DNA of 64,000 bases from Vibrio sp. 99-8-1 (GTDB lineage: Bacteria; Pseudomonadota; Gammaproteobacteria; Enterobacterales; Vibrionaceae). The notes below the pieces were generated by a model. It was given only the letters and a program-made list of their open reading frames with translations, searched no databases and was not told where the DNA came from. A program made the position numbers and the translations under genes. How positions within the stretch are numbered: the first letter of the stretch is position 1; the number at the start of each line of letters is the position of its first letter. Location of the stretch: contig NZ_VTXE01000028.1 in assembly GCF_013114595.1 (NCBI RefSeq), forward strand, positions 1 to 64,000, written 5' to 3'. This document shows, piece by piece, positions 25,901 through 35,067 of this stretch.

Positions 25901-25918
25901 TAGGGTCAACAGACCCTA
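25901..25918. repeat. Palindromic GGTCAACAGACC repeat, copy 1
   Basis: TAGGGTC-AACA-GACCCTA, perfect 7-bp arms, between lpoB and thiK. The same 12-base core is found at 26904 and 50850. No T-run follows. Confidence 0.7.
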
Positions 25919-25935
25919 AAAATAGAGGGAATTCA

Positions 25936-26805
25936 GTGGCTAAAATGTCATGGAATGAAGCGATATCGCTTGATGAAACGCTATTGTCACTGAATGACTT
26001 CTTTGATGCCCCACCATTAATCGCAGAAACATTGGCAGGAGGTTTGACTAACCGTTGCTGGAAAATAGTTTCTAGCGATAACAACAGTTATGTTTGGCGA
26101 CCTGTCTCTTCCATATCTCACCGTTTTGCTATTTCTCGTGTTCGCGAGCAGAAACTGCTGGAATCATTAAAAGAGCATGACTTTGCTCCTGACCCCATCT
26201 ATTTGAGTGATAAAGGCTTGCTAGTGGAGTGGTTGGAAGGAGATGTTAACCAGTTCCCTATGGGTGAAACTGAAATAATCGCTACGCTGTGTAAAATTCA
26301 TTCCGTCAATATTACCAATAAACCTGTACCGTTATTTTGTTATACGGCAAAACTGGATGGTTACTGGTTGCAGTTAGAGAGTCACTACAAAACGCCGCAG
26401 TTGGAACAACTGTATACGAGATACAGAGCATTACCTACCATTCCTTCGGTAGAGCCAAGTTTGTGTCATCTCGATTTAGGGCAATATAATATGGTGATGA
26501 CCAATCAAGGGATAAAAGTGATTGATTGGGAGTATGCTGGAGTGGCTGATCCAAGAATGGATTTAGCCATGACGATAGATATTGCTGGACTGAACATGCC
26601 GCATGCGGTTGCGAGTTATTGCAAGTTACGTGGAATAGAAGAGATTGATCATTGGTTAACAGGGGTTAATCACTGGCAACCGCGCAATCAAACAATGGCA
26701 CTGCTATGGTACTTACTCGCTTATCAGCTTTGGCAAGATGAGTGTTATTTGCTGGATGCTGAACGTTTGTTGTCAGTGCTTAGCGAACGAGTTATTGGTC
26801 GGTAG
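25936..26805 (+). CDS. thiK: Thiamine kinase (APH-like fold)
   Basis: A 289-residue phosphotransferase of the aminoglycoside/choline kinase fold, which phosphorylates thiamine for salvage. Visible motifs are LAGGLTNRCWKI (nucleotide loop), the Brenner catalytic motif HLDLGQYN and the metal site VIDWEYAG. The start is GTG at 25936, with GGGA upstream; ATG 25945 is an alternative. It keeps the E. coli gene order after lpoB, but nagZ does not follow. Confidence 0.9.
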   Translation: MAKMSWNEAISLDETLLSLNDFFDAPPLIAETLAGGLTNRCWKIVSSDNNSYVWRPVSSISHRFAISRVREQKLLESLKEHDFAPDPIYLSDKGLLVEWLEGDVNQFPMGETEIIATLCKIHSVNITNKPVPLFCYTAKLDGYWLQLESHYKTPQLEQLYTRYRALPTIPSVEPSLCHLDLGQYNMVMTNQGIKVIDWEYAGVADPRMDLAMTIDIAGLNMPHAVASYCKLRGIEEIDHWLTGVNHWQPRNQTMALLWYLLAYQLWQDECYLLDAERLLSVLSERVIGR

Positions 26806-26807
26806 TG

Positions 26808-26920
26808 TGAAAGTGCTCGTACCTGATTTGGCTAGATGACGACACCTCGCAGCTAATGCCGAGTATAAAGCACCAGCAAACTGCTGCAAAAATCGTCTCG
26901 AACGGTCAACAGACCCTAGG
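26808..26920. repeat. Candidate dispersed intergenic element with GGTCAACAGACC end (copy 2)
   Basis: This non-coding block between thiK and ycfP has a CAGCA/TGCTG hairpin (about 26874-26886), a CTCG/CGAG stem before it, and ends in GGTC-AACA-GACC at 26904-26915. The GGTCAACAGACC core matches two other intergenic copies in this window. The extent of the element is a guess; only the core is demonstrably repeated. Confidence 0.45.
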
Positions 26921-27001
26921 ACAATTATTAAAAAATGTGTGATAGCAGTTCACATTCTTATTAATCGTGGTAGATTTAAGCTAGGAATGGGGAGAAGTAC
27001 A

Positions 27002-27541
27002 ATGATTATATATTTACACGGATTTGATTCAACAAGCCCTGGCAATCACGAGAAAGTATTACAACTTCAGTTTATCGATCAAGATGTAAGATTTATAAAT
27101 TACAGTACCTTACACCCTAAGCATGATATGCAACATTTACTTAAAGAAGTGCACAAAGCAATTGAGGCATCAGATGATCCGCATCCAATTATTTGTGGTG
27201 TTGGTTTAGGCGGGTATTGGTCAGAGAGAATTGGTTTTTTATGTGGTATTAAGCAAGTTATATTTAACCCTAATTTGCATCCAGAAACTAATATGCAAGG
27301 TAAGATTGATAGGCCAGAAGAGTATGAAGATATTGCCACCAAGTGTGTCGCGCAATATCGAGACAAAAACAGAGAGCAATGCTTGGTTATCCTATCTACT
27401 CAAGATGAAGATTTAGATAATAAAAAAGCACTGCAAGAGCTGCAAGAGTATTACCAAGTCATATGGGATGAAACTCAAACCCATAAGTTTAAAAAGATAT
27501 CTCAGCATCTACAAACGATTAAAGCATTTAAGAACAACTAG
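27002..27541 (+). CDS. ycfP: YcfP-family alpha/beta-hydrolase-like protein
   Basis: A 179-residue UPF0227/YcfP protein. The N-terminus [10 protein letters not shown] and the elbow-like [12 protein letters not shown] show an alpha/beta-hydrolase relation, but the usual nucleophile Ser is replaced by Gly-Leu-Gly-Gly, so catalysis is doubtful. Start 27002 has GGGGAGAAG directly upstream and matches the family N-terminus; the longer frame from 26939 does not. It is followed by a strong terminator. Confidence 0.92.
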   Translation: MIIYLHGFDSTSPGNHEKVLQLQFIDQDVRFINYSTLHPKHDMQHLLKEVHKAIEASDDPHPIICGVGLGGYWSERIGFLCGIKQVIFNPNLHPETNMQGKIDRPEEYEDIATKCVAQYRDKNREQCLVILSTQDEDLDNKKALQELQEYYQVIWDETQTHKFKKISQHLQTIKAFKNN

Positions 27542-27584
27542 TTCGCCGGTGGTTTGTTGCTGAAATATGGCAGATTAAGAATTG

Positions 27585-27613
27585 AAACCAGACTATATAG
27601 TCTGGTTTTTTTT
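27585..27613 (+). terminator. Intrinsic terminator of ycfP
   Basis: AAACCAGACTA / TAGTCTGGTTT with a two-base loop, then eight T, about 45 bp after the ycfP stop. Confidence 0.95.
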
Positions 27614-27683
27614 GATCGGTACACTGTCGTACCTACCGTTATTTCCCACCCAATAAATGGTCACTCCCCGATTCGATATCTTA

Positions 27684-27710
27684 TTAGTGACTGTCTGCTT
27701 AGTGACTGTC
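27684..27710. repeat. Direct repeat TTAGTGACTGTC, period 15
   Basis: Two identical 12-mers at 27684-27695 and 27699-27710, about 50 bp upstream of the ndh -35. Possible activator or repressor half sites. Confidence 0.4.
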
Positions 27711-27762
27711 CGTTTTAATAGGCACCAAAATAAGTGGTTTTGTGATCTAACTCAATAAATGG

Positions 27763-27820
27763 TTGCGGTATACAATTTGCTGGCTATAATGAAAATTCAA
27801 CTTTATTTGATTTATATCAA
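27763..27820 (+). promoter_or_regulatory. ndh promoter with perfect FNR box
   Basis: A -10 TATAAT (27785-27790) with a weak -35 TTGCGG (27763-27768) is followed at 27807-27820 by TTGAT-TTAT-ATCAA, the exact FNR consensus. Its centre falls near +17 of the predicted transcript, a repressing position. In E. coli, FNR represses ndh without oxygen. Confidence 0.85.
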
Positions 27821-27886
27821 TTTTAGTTGAATAAATAAGAGTGAGGAAAAAGTACTCACCCAGAAAAGTCAGGAACAGATTTATAC

Positions 27887-27907
27887 CGTTTGATCTTGGA
27901 TCAAACG
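27887..27907 (+). promoter_or_regulatory. Dyad in the ndh leader
   Basis: CGTTTGATC-TTG-GATCAAACG, perfect 9-bp arms, 20 bp upstream of the ndh ribosome site. It contains TTGAT-N5-ATCAA, an FNR-like site with one extra spacer base, and could equally be an mRNA hairpin. Confidence 0.5.
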
Positions 27908-27938
27908 TATCGAGATTTATCTTTAATTGGAGTGTTAT

Positions 27939-29228
27939 ATGACTCATATTGTTATTGTTGGCGGTGGCGCTGGTGGACTGGAGTTAGCCACAAAACTTGG
28001 CGATACATTTGCAAAAAAGAGCAGTGTAAAAGTCAGCTTAGTAGACAAAAATGCCAGCCACTTATGGAAACCTTTATTGCATGAAGTGGCTACGGGGTCG
28101 CTGGATGAAGGTGTGGATGCGTTGAGTTATCGTGCTCATGCTAAGAATCACGGATTTAATTTCAAATTAGGTAGCTTGGAACAGATCGACAGAGAGAAAA
28201 AGAGCATTACTCTGGGTGAGATTCGCGACGAACAGAACGCTTTATTGCTGCCAAAGAGGGAACTGAACTATGACATATTAGTCATGGCTCTGGGATCGAC
28301 ATCCAATGACTTTAATACTCCAGGGGTAAGAGAACACTGTATATTTTTAGACAGTCCAGAGCAGGCGCACCGTTTTAGAACACAGATGAACAATGAGTTT
28401 TTAAAGCTGCATGCCAAGTCAGGACAAGGCACTGTCGATATTGCGATTGTTGGTGCCGGTGCCACTGGAGTCGAGCTTTCTGCTGAGCTTCATAACGCAA
28501 TAAAAGAGCTGCGTACTTATGGTTTCGGTGATCTGGACTCGAGTAAGTTAAATGTGAGCTTGGTTGAAGCAGGGGAGCGTATATTACCAGCACTACCAAG
28601 TCGAATATCTTCAGCCGCTCACCACGAACTAACAAAACTGGGGGTGAAGGTTCGTACTGCAACCATGGTAACCAAAGCTGATGAAAATGGATTGACCACC
28701 AAACAGGAAGAGTTTATTCCTGCCAGTATCATGGTATGGGCAGCAGGTATTAAAGCCCCAGACTTTATTAAAGACATTGCTGGACTGGAAACAAACCGAA
28801 TTAATCAATTGGTTGTGAAAGATACTCTGCAAACCACCCGTGATGACGACATCTTTGTGATTGGTGATTTGGCACAATGTACCCAAGCTGACGGTTCATT
28901 TGTTCCTCCACGAGCACAAGCTGCACATCAAATGGCCAGTCAGGCATACAAAAACATCATCGCCAAGATGAATGACCGCGAGCTTAAGCCGTATCTGTAT
29001 AAAGATCATGGTTCACTGGTGTCGCTAAGTCGATTCTCCACCGTTGGCAGCTTAATGGGCAACTTAACCAAGGGCTCGATGATGGTCGAAGGACGGATAG
29101 CTAGGGTGGTGTATATTTCTCTCTATCGCATGCATCAAATGGCGCTTCATGGCCTTATTAAGACATCATTAATGATGTTGGTGGGACGAATTAATAAGGT
29201 ACTGAGACCCAATCTAAAGCTGCATTAA
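27939..29228 (+). CDS. ndh: Type II NADH:quinone dehydrogenase
   Basis: A 429-residue peripheral membrane flavoprotein that passes electrons from NADH to quinone without pumping protons. The two dinucleotide-binding folds are [14 protein letters not shown] at the N-terminus and [18 protein letters not shown] near residue 170. The FAD segment FVIGDLAQC is near residue 310. A C-terminal amphipathic helix region follows. ATG 27939 has TTGGAG upstream; the in-frame ATG at 27927 lacks one. An FNR box overlaps its promoter region. Confidence 0.95.
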   Translation: MTHIVIVGGGAGGLELATKLGDTFAKKSSVKVSLVDKNASHLWKPLLHEVATGSLDEGVDALSYRAHAKNHGFNFKLGSLEQIDREKKSITLGEIRDEQNALLLPKRELNYDILVMALGSTSNDFNTPGVREHCIFLDSPEQAHRFRTQMNNEFLKLHAKSGQGTVDIAIVGAGATGVELSAELHNAIKELRTYGFGDLDSSKLNVSLVEAGERILPALPSRISSAAHHELTKLGVKVRTATMVTKADENGLTTKQEEFIPASIMVWAAGIKAPDFIKDIAGLETNRINQLVVKDTLQTTRDDDIFVIGDLAQCTQADGSFVPPRAQAAHQMASQAYKNIIAKMNDRELKPYLYKDHGSLVSLSRFSTVGSLMGNLTKGSMMVEGRIARVVYISLYRMHQMALHGLIKTSLMMLVGRINKVLRPNLKLH

Positions 29229-29279
29229 TAGATGAAAAAGGTTGATGGGATGTTTTAATGCTGAAATGACGGCTTGAGG

Positions 29280-29819
29280 TTATTCAGGGATAATAGAAAA
29301 GACTAAACCATCTTTTGGTTGGCCCGAAAATATAAATCGATTTCGGGCTACTCCTTCTTCTACCGCACCACAACACCTAGCCACATTGTGGCTGGGCAGA
29401 TTGTGTCGATCGCACACAATTTCTAGCCGGGTAAGGCCTATTTGATCAAAGGCCATTTCAACAATGGCATCAACCGCTTCTTTGGCATAACCACAATGTT
29501 GGTGTTGGTCGGCAACCCAGTAGCCTAAACTGGCCATATTGGATGTGATAAAGATTTCTGTTAACGCAACCATTCCTAAAAATCGGTCGCTATTTCGCTC
29601 AAAAATACCAAAGCCATAACTGCTGTTTTTTATCCAGTTTAGGCGGTTGGCAACAATAAATTCATGGGCCTCTTTGCTGTCAAAATGGTGGTGGCACCAG
29701 TCTAACCAAGTATGCAAAGACGCCGATGATGATACTTTTTCAGCAAATTGATGCGAGTCGCTATTGCGCAAAATTCGCAAGTGCAACCGTGAGGTAAATA
29801 TCTCAAACTCAGGTGTCAC
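29280..29819 (-). CDS. GNAT-family N-acetyltransferase (RimJ/RimL-like)
   Basis: A 179-residue acetyltransferase of the Acetyltransf_3 type (TSRLHLRILRNSDSHQF, GYWVADQHQHCGYAKEAVDAIVEMAF with the acetyl-CoA loop, RLEIVCDRHNLPSHNVARCCG). Start is GTG at 29819, five bases after the csiV stop, so it probably ends the mfd-csiV transcript. Substrate unknown; ribosomal-protein or small-amine acetylation are family options. It converges on ndh. Confidence 0.88.
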   Translation of the reverse strand: MTPEFEIFTSRLHLRILRNSDSHQFAEKVSSSASLHTWLDWCHHHFDSKEAHEFIVANRLNWIKNSSYGFGIFERNSDRFLGMVALTEIFITSNMASLGYWVADQHQHCGYAKEAVDAIVEMAFDQIGLTRLEIVCDRHNLPSHNVARCCGAVEEGVARNRFIFSGQPKDGLVFSIIPE

Positions 29820-29824
29820 GGCGG

Positions 29825-30601
29825 TTATTCCGCAGCGACACGTCTAACTTGAATGATGATTCCCATTAAAGGGTGATCAATATAGTGGGTTTCACTGCTT
29901 CTCATTCGACGTTTTTGATCAAGGCGATAGCTCTTTAAAAACTCTTCAACCTGAATGGTTGGCGAGATCTCTTCTAGGTTGCCAATTTGTACCGTGTCAT
30001 TTGATTCCGATTCAGACAGCTCTATCTCTTTATCCTCGATAATCACATCTCTGACCCCTGGTGCTTTGAGATCGAGTTGTGCTTCTAAGAATAGGTAGTG
30101 CTGAACATAAACTTGAATAACACCATCTAATTCATAGAGAGGGTTGTCAATGGTCTGTTCTGTTAATGCATTACCATTTGCGTCTGTTAAATCTACAAAT
30201 TGGATTTTTTGGCTGCCGTCTGGATTGAAGTCGTTTGAGTAGTCTTTTCCTGCTCTTACTCTAAATTTAGGTGCGGCAGATTTACCCTGATCACCTTGTC
30301 GCCATGCCTTATAAAACAGCACCTCAAAGCCAGCGTGTTTTGTTAGCTTCTCAAACTGCTCATTTAACTGATATTCGTTTGATGGCAACAGTGTCGCTTT
30401 TTTACCATTTAGGTAAGCGGAGTTTTGTAACGTGCCCGCTGTTGTGATATCTATTTCAGATAAACTGTTCGGCCATGTTTCATTGCTTTGCTCAGGATTC
30501 ACCGCTCGCTTGAATATAATCATCTCAATATCAAATTGTCGCTCAGCTGCATAGCTAGGAGCAGCGATGATGACGAGTAGCAATAAGATCAGTTTTTTCA
30601 T
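29825..30601 (-). CDS. csiV: CsiV, peptidoglycan-binding cell-shape integrity protein
   Basis: A 258-residue periplasmic protein with signal peptide (about 1-18, cleavage after PSYA). The body begins with FDIEMIIFKRAVNPEQ, typical of CsiV/DUF2803. In V. cholerae CsiV acts with LpoA and PBP1A in peptidoglycan synthesis. Its position directly downstream of mfd matches V. cholerae. The gap to mfd is 84 bp. Confidence 0.85.
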   Translation of the reverse strand: MKKLILLLLVIIAAPSYAAERQFDIEMIIFKRAVNPEQSNETWPNSLSEIDITTAGTLQNSAYLNGKKATLLPSNEYQLNEQFEKLTKHAGFEVLFYKAWRQGDQGKSAAPKFRVRAGKDYSNDFNPDGSQKIQFVDLTDANGNALTEQTIDNPLYELDGVIQVYVQHYLFLEAQLDLKAPGVRDVIIEDKEIELSESESNDTVQIGNLEEISPTIQVEEFLKSYRLDQKRRMRSSETHYIDHPLMGIIIQVRRVAAE

Positions 30602-30685
30602 TTCAACTCCACAAAAGGCGCTGAGTGTTTGTCCGTTCAGCGCAATAATGATTATATGCTCACAATAAGAGTGCCAGTATACTTA

Positions 30686-33600
30686 TTAAGCCGATTTTGG
30701 CATTCTATTTTGTTGAAACTGGCTAATTAAATCGGAAATAAAACCAATTCGTTCCCTTCTATCGATCAATGACGCCGATATCTTTAATTTGGTCGGCCCT
30801 TCCATCGAGTATCTATTAGGATGGTTCTGCAGCATTTTAACCAAGAACATAGGGTTAATGCCTGCATCCGGGTAAAACTCGATGTAGCCTCCTTTATCGT
30901 GTGCTTCTATTTTCTTAATATCTATCTGCCTAGCTTGCTGTTTTACTTCGTTGACAGACAGCAGGTTTTTTGTGGCGTCGGGCAAGGGACCAAATCGGTC
31001 GATCAGTTCCACTTTCATTTCCGCCAACTCATTGATGTCTTTCACACTGGCAATACGTTTGTACATAGATAGACGGGTATTTACATCAGGAATATAGTCA
31101 TCTGGTAGCAGCGAAGGCAATCTCAACTCCACTTCTGTCTGCTCTTTTAACAGTTCATCAAGTGAAGGCTCTTTCCCCTCTTTTAGTGCTTCAACAGCTT
31201 GTTCCAACATCTCCATGTAAAGAGTAAAACCGATGGACTGAATTTGTCCGCTCTGTTCGTCACCCAGCAGTTCACCTGCACCGCGAATTTCTAAATCGTG
31301 GGTTGCTAAGGTAAATCCGGCGCCCAAATCTTCCAATGATGCAATGGCATCAAGACGTTTAATCGCATCTTTGGTCATGGCCTTTGGATGAGGGGTAAGT
31401 AAATAGGCGTAGGCTTGGTGGTGTGAACGGCCAACGCGTCCCCTAAGCTGGTGTAGCTGCGCCAAGCCTAAGTTATCAGCTCGATTCATAATGATGGTAT
31501 TGGCGGTAGGAACATCAATACCGGTTTCAATAATGGTGGTACAGACCAACAAGTTATATCGTTGATGATAAAAGTCATTCATCACCCTTTCTAACTCACG
31601 TTCTCTCATCTGCCCATGAGCCGTGGTGACACGCGCTTCTGGTATAAGCTTTTCTAGATCAGCGGCCACCTTATCAATATTTTCTACTTGGTTGTGTAAG
31701 AAGTAGACTTGTCCACCGCGCATGATCTCCCTTAGAACCGCTTCGCGGACAACCGCATCATCGTTTTGACGGACAAAGGTTTTTATTGCTAATCGTCGGG
31801 CCGGTGGGGTAGCGATAATGGATAAATCACGCATACCGCTCATCGCCATATTAAGGGTTCTGGGGATAGGGGTTGCGGTAAGGGTTAAAATATCTACGTC
31901 GGCGCGCATGGCTTTGACTTTTTCCTTCTGACGAACGCCAAACCTATGTTCCTCATCCACTATTAATAGACCTAAATCTTTAAATTTAATGTCATTTTGC
32001 AGCAACTTATGAGTACCAATTAAGATATCCACTTTGCCGTCAGCAGTGTCTTGTAATATCTGCTTCTGCTCTTTTGCGGATTTAAAGCGAGACAATACCT
32101 CTACACGGATTGGTAAGTTGGCAAAGCGGTCACGAAAGTTCTCAAAGTGCTGTTGTGCAAGCAGGGTAGTCGGTACTAAGACCGCAACTTGTTTGTCATT
32201 ATCTGTGGAGACAAATGCAGCGCGCATGGCCACTTCTGTTTTACCAAAACCAACATCGCCACATACTAGCCTGTCCATCGCTTTTGCTTGGCACATATCG
32301 GACATTACCGCATTGATTGCGGTAGATTGATCGTCGGTTTCTTCAAAAGGAAAGCTGGCTTTAAATGTGGCGTATTGTCCTCTATCTAGGGCAAATTTAT
32401 AGCCCGGTTTTAGCTCTCGTTTGGCATACACATCTAATAATTCAGCAGCAACATCTCGGACTTTTTCGGCTGCTTTTCGGCGAGCTTTTGTCCATGATTC
32501 ACCACCCAATTTATGAATGGGGGCGTTATCTTCTGCGCCACCTGAATAGCGGCTAATTAGGTTTAATGATGCAACGGGAACATAAAGTTTGGCTCCATCT
32601 TGATATTCAAGAGTAACGTATTCGGTGGTTAGTCCGCCCGCCTCTAGGGTTTGCAGGCCAATATAACGGCCAATACCATGATCAAGGTGTACCACAGGTT
32701 GTCCGGTTTTTAACTCAGCAAGGTGCCGAATTACCGTGTCGCTATTCACCGCTTTCTTATCTTTTCTGCGTCGCTGTATAACGCGATCACCGAGAAGGTC
32801 GCTCTCACATATAATGGCAAAATCGGGAGAGGAGTGAATGAAGCCGTGTTCAGCGGCACCTAAAATCATTGTGTGCTGATGTGAACTTGAAATCGCTTGG
32901 CCTAAATCGTCGCATTGTACGGGTTTAAGCTTAATCGCTTGCAGAAGCTCTAGCAGTGCTTCACGCCGACCCTCCGATTCTACAGAGAAAACAACCTTAC
33001 CCTTGTAACTTTCAAGCAATTTACGCAGTGATGCTAAAGGCTCTTTATGCTTGTGTTGAACATGGAGCTCGGGCAGTGGCTCGATATTTGGATTTGTTCG
33101 CCCCGCTTTTGTCTTTGCTGCTTGGATGTCTAATTGAACTTGCGGCAAGTCTTTAAATAAGCCAAACAGTTCGTCTTTTTTCAGCCAGAGCTTTTCTGGC
33201 TCTAGCAGAGGCCTTAATGGATCTACCCGGCGTTGATCAAAACGGTAATCTACGTCGGTAAGAAACAGATCAACCGCCTCTTCAATCGCACCAACGGTTA
33301 GCAGTTGGCTGTTATCCGGTAAGTAGTCAAATAGCGTTTCAGTTGAATCAAAAAATAGGGGCTGCCAGTACTCTATTCCTGCTGGCCATGTCCCTTTAGT
33401 CACCTGCATATAGACAGATTCTGGTTCACGGCGTGCCTCAAATTGTTGACGCCAGCGGTTACGGAATTCGTCAATAGCCTCTTTTGAGGTTGGAAACTCA
33501 TGCGCTGGAAGTAGGCGAATTTCATCAATGCTATCTATGGTTCGCTGACTTTCTGGATCAAATGTTCGTATGGTGTCGATTTCATCATCAAAAAAGTCGA

Positions 33601-34153
33601 TGCGAAATGGGCTGTCGCTCCCCATAGGGAAGAGGTCAATAATAGAGCCACGACTGGCGTATTCACCCGGCCCAAACACTTGATCTACATGTCGATAGCC
33701 GGACTTTTCTAACTGTATGCGTAGTTTGTCCAGAGAGTAAAGGTCGCCTGCTTTCACCATAAGGGTGTGTTGCATCAAGAAATCTCGTGGCGACTGTCTT
33801 TGTAGTAAGGTGCTGACAGGCACGATGGTGATGCCAGAGCGTTGTGTTGGTAGTTGGTACAACTTGGCAATACGATCAGAAATAATGTCCTGATGAGGTG
33901 AAAAATTATCGTAAGGCAGTGTTTCCCAATCAGGGAATAACGACACGTCGTCAGCTGAGAATTGCGCGACTTCACTGAGTAATTTCAGCGCTAACTGAGG
34001 ATCAGGGACCACCAGCAGAGTATGACCGCTATGTTGACCCGCCAGCTCTGCAATTGCTAGCGGTAGAGAGGAGCCCAGTAGATTACCGACGTGTTTTTTA
34101 TCTCCCGCTTTACTAGGGGAGAGTAACGAGAATAGTTGTGTATTTATTGACAT
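30686..34153 (-). CDS. mfd: Transcription-repair coupling factor
   Basis: A 1155-residue ATP-dependent translocase that removes stalled RNA polymerase and recruits UvrA. Domain order: UvrB-like N-terminus (FPDWETLPYDNFSPH, GPGEYASRGSIIDLFP), the CarD-like RNAP-interaction domain (GQPVVHLDHGIGRYIGLQTL), then the RecG-like motor with Walker A GDVGFGKTEVA, DEEH box VDEEHRFGV, TATPIPRTL and QLRGRVGRS. The C-terminal TRCF domain follows. Length matches the family (about 1150). A PilZ gene ends five bases upstream, so the two are translationally close. Confidence 0.97.
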   Translation of the reverse strand: MSINTQLFSLLSPSKAGDKKHVGNLLGSSLPLAIAELAGQHSGHTLLVVPDPQLALKLLSEVAQFSADDVSLFPDWETLPYDNFSPHQDIISDRIAKLYQLPTQRSGITIVPVSTLLQRQSPRDFLMQHTLMVKAGDLYSLDKLRIQLEKSGYRHVDQVFGPGEYASRGSIIDLFPMGSDSPFRIDFFDDEIDTIRTFDPESQRTIDSIDEIRLLPAHEFPTSKEAIDEFRNRWRQQFEARREPESVYMQVTKGTWPAGIEYWQPLFFDSTETLFDYLPDNSQLLTVGAIEEAVDLFLTDVDYRFDQRRVDPLRPLLEPEKLWLKKDELFGLFKDLPQVQLDIQAAKTKAGRTNPNIEPLPELHVQHKHKEPLASLRKLLESYKGKVVFSVESEGRREALLELLQAIKLKPVQCDDLGQAISSSHQHTMILGAAEHGFIHSSPDFAIICESDLLGDRVIQRRRKDKKAVNSDTVIRHLAELKTGQPVVHLDHGIGRYIGLQTLEAGGLTTEYVTLEYQDGAKLYVPVASLNLISRYSGGAEDNAPIHKLGGESWTKARRKAAEKVRDVAAELLDVYAKRELKPGYKFALDRGQYATFKASFPFEETDDQSTAINAVMSDMCQAKAMDRLVCGDVGFGKTEVAMRAAFVSTDNDKQVAVLVPTTLLAQQHFENFRDRFANLPIRVEVLSRFKSAKEQKQILQDTADGKVDILIGTHKLLQNDIKFKDLGLLIVDEEHRFGVRQKEKVKAMRADVDILTLTATPIPRTLNMAMSGMRDLSIIATPPARRLAIKTFVRQNDDAVVREAVLREIMRGGQVYFLHNQVENIDKVAADLEKLIPEARVTTAHGQMRERELERVMNDFYHQRYNLLVCTTIIETGIDVPTANTIIMNRADNLGLAQLHQLRGRVGRSHHQAYAYLLTPHPKAMTKDAIKRLDAIASLEDLGAGFTLATHDLEIRGAGELLGDEQSGQIQSIGFTLYMEMLEQAVEALKEGKEPSLDELLKEQTEVELRLPSLLPDDYIPDVNTRLSMYKRIASVKDINELAEMKVELIDRFGPLPDATKNLLSVNEVKQQARQIDIKKIEAHDKGGYIEFYPDAGINPMFLVKMLQNHPNRYSMEGPTKLKISASLIDRRERIGFISDLISQFQQNRMPKSA

Positions 34154-34158
34154 GTGAT

Positions 34159-34728
34159 TTATTGGTTTTCGCGTTCTTTTGATCGTTGGCGTAATAGTTT
34201 CTGCTGTTGATAAAGTGCCGCTTTAATCAGCAAATCTTGATCAATATCTCTCAGCATGCAGTAACTTAATGTGGCTTCGTAACCTAACTCACTCTGTTGA
34301 CAGTCAATCACTTTTGCATAGCAATAGATGGCAGCCGCAGGATGGTCTAAAAATAGTTTAACGCGAGCAAGTTGACCTACCTCGACTTCGTGCGGAGCAA
34401 TATAAGTAAACTGGCTGGCGCCGAATCGTGTCGTAATGCTGCGAATGCTATCGTCATCTTGTTGAGATATCATAAAAGTAAGCAGCAAGTTTAATTTACT
34501 GTTTTGATGCTCTATGAGCTGTATTAAGTGTTTAAAGTCACTGTTCTTTAATTCGTTGATGGCACTTTCTGCCAGACTATCCACTTGGCTAAATTCGCTT
34601 GCGACGATGAATGGCGCTGGAATTTCAGAGGTGAAAATAGTTTCACTAGGCAAGGTAAATTCTGCATTTAGCAGTTCAACATTGACCGTCAGTTTATGGT
34701 GTACTGTGAAAAATTCTTGTTGATCCAT
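34159..34728 (-). CDS. PilZ-domain protein (PlzB-like)
   Basis: A 189-residue protein whose C-terminal half (about 85-170: RSITTRFGASQFTYIAPHEVEVGQLARVKLFL) looks like a PilZ beta-barrel. The canonical c-di-GMP motifs RxxxR and (D/N)xSxxG are not present, so c-di-GMP binding is doubtful. The location next to mfd matches V. cholerae VC1885 (PlzB). An N-terminal domain (1-80) has no obvious relative. A 7-bp-arm hairpin lies just before its start (34743-34762). Confidence 0.78.
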   Translation of the reverse strand: MDQQEFFTVHHKLTVNVELLNAEFTLPSETIFTSEIPAPFIVASEFSQVDSLAESAINELKNSDFKHLIQLIEHQNSKLNLLLTFMISQQDDDSIRSITTRFGASQFTYIAPHEVEVGQLARVKLFLDHPAAAIYCYAKVIDCQQSELGYEATLSYCMLRDIDQDLLIKAALYQQQKLLRQRSKERENQ

Positions 34729-35067
34729 ACCTTGCTTCCTCGTTGCTCAACGGTGTGAGCAATAACAATATCCCCTTTAGCTACTTTAAGTGGTAGCAGT
34801 GCTCGCTAGTATCGGCAAACCTCTTTACGCTGTTCATGTGTTGAGGTCTTGCTTGTTTGCTGTTTAGCCGCATCATCAAGTAAGCTGGGGGTAATAATTC
34901 TGCCTTATAGAACTACTGATTATCGCTAACTAAACGCACATAGCAAGAAAAGTCACTTTTCAATGGCATAAATTCTTATATTTCTTGTCAATTCTACCAA
35001 ATAAACCTACAAACAAGTCCTATTAACCGTTACATTAAAGGCTGATTTCTATTTGGTTTTTTTGTTT
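34729..35067. other. Divergent intergenic region, PilZ-mfd / lolCDE
   Basis: This 339-bp region must hold promoters for both directions. I see a perfect TTGCTCA/TGAGCAA hairpin (34743-34762) near the PilZ start and a GCTAC/GTAGC stem at about 34779-34796. No gene-like frame with a ribosome site is present. Confidence 0.5.

Noticed and set aside
26939-27001. N-terminal extension of ycfP
   Set aside because: The extra 21 codons precede a strong ribosome site and a start that matches the family N-terminus.
27002-27541. YcfP as an active serine hydrolase
   Set aside because: The nucleophile-elbow position reads Gly-Leu-Gly-Gly without Ser, so I do not assign a catalytic function.
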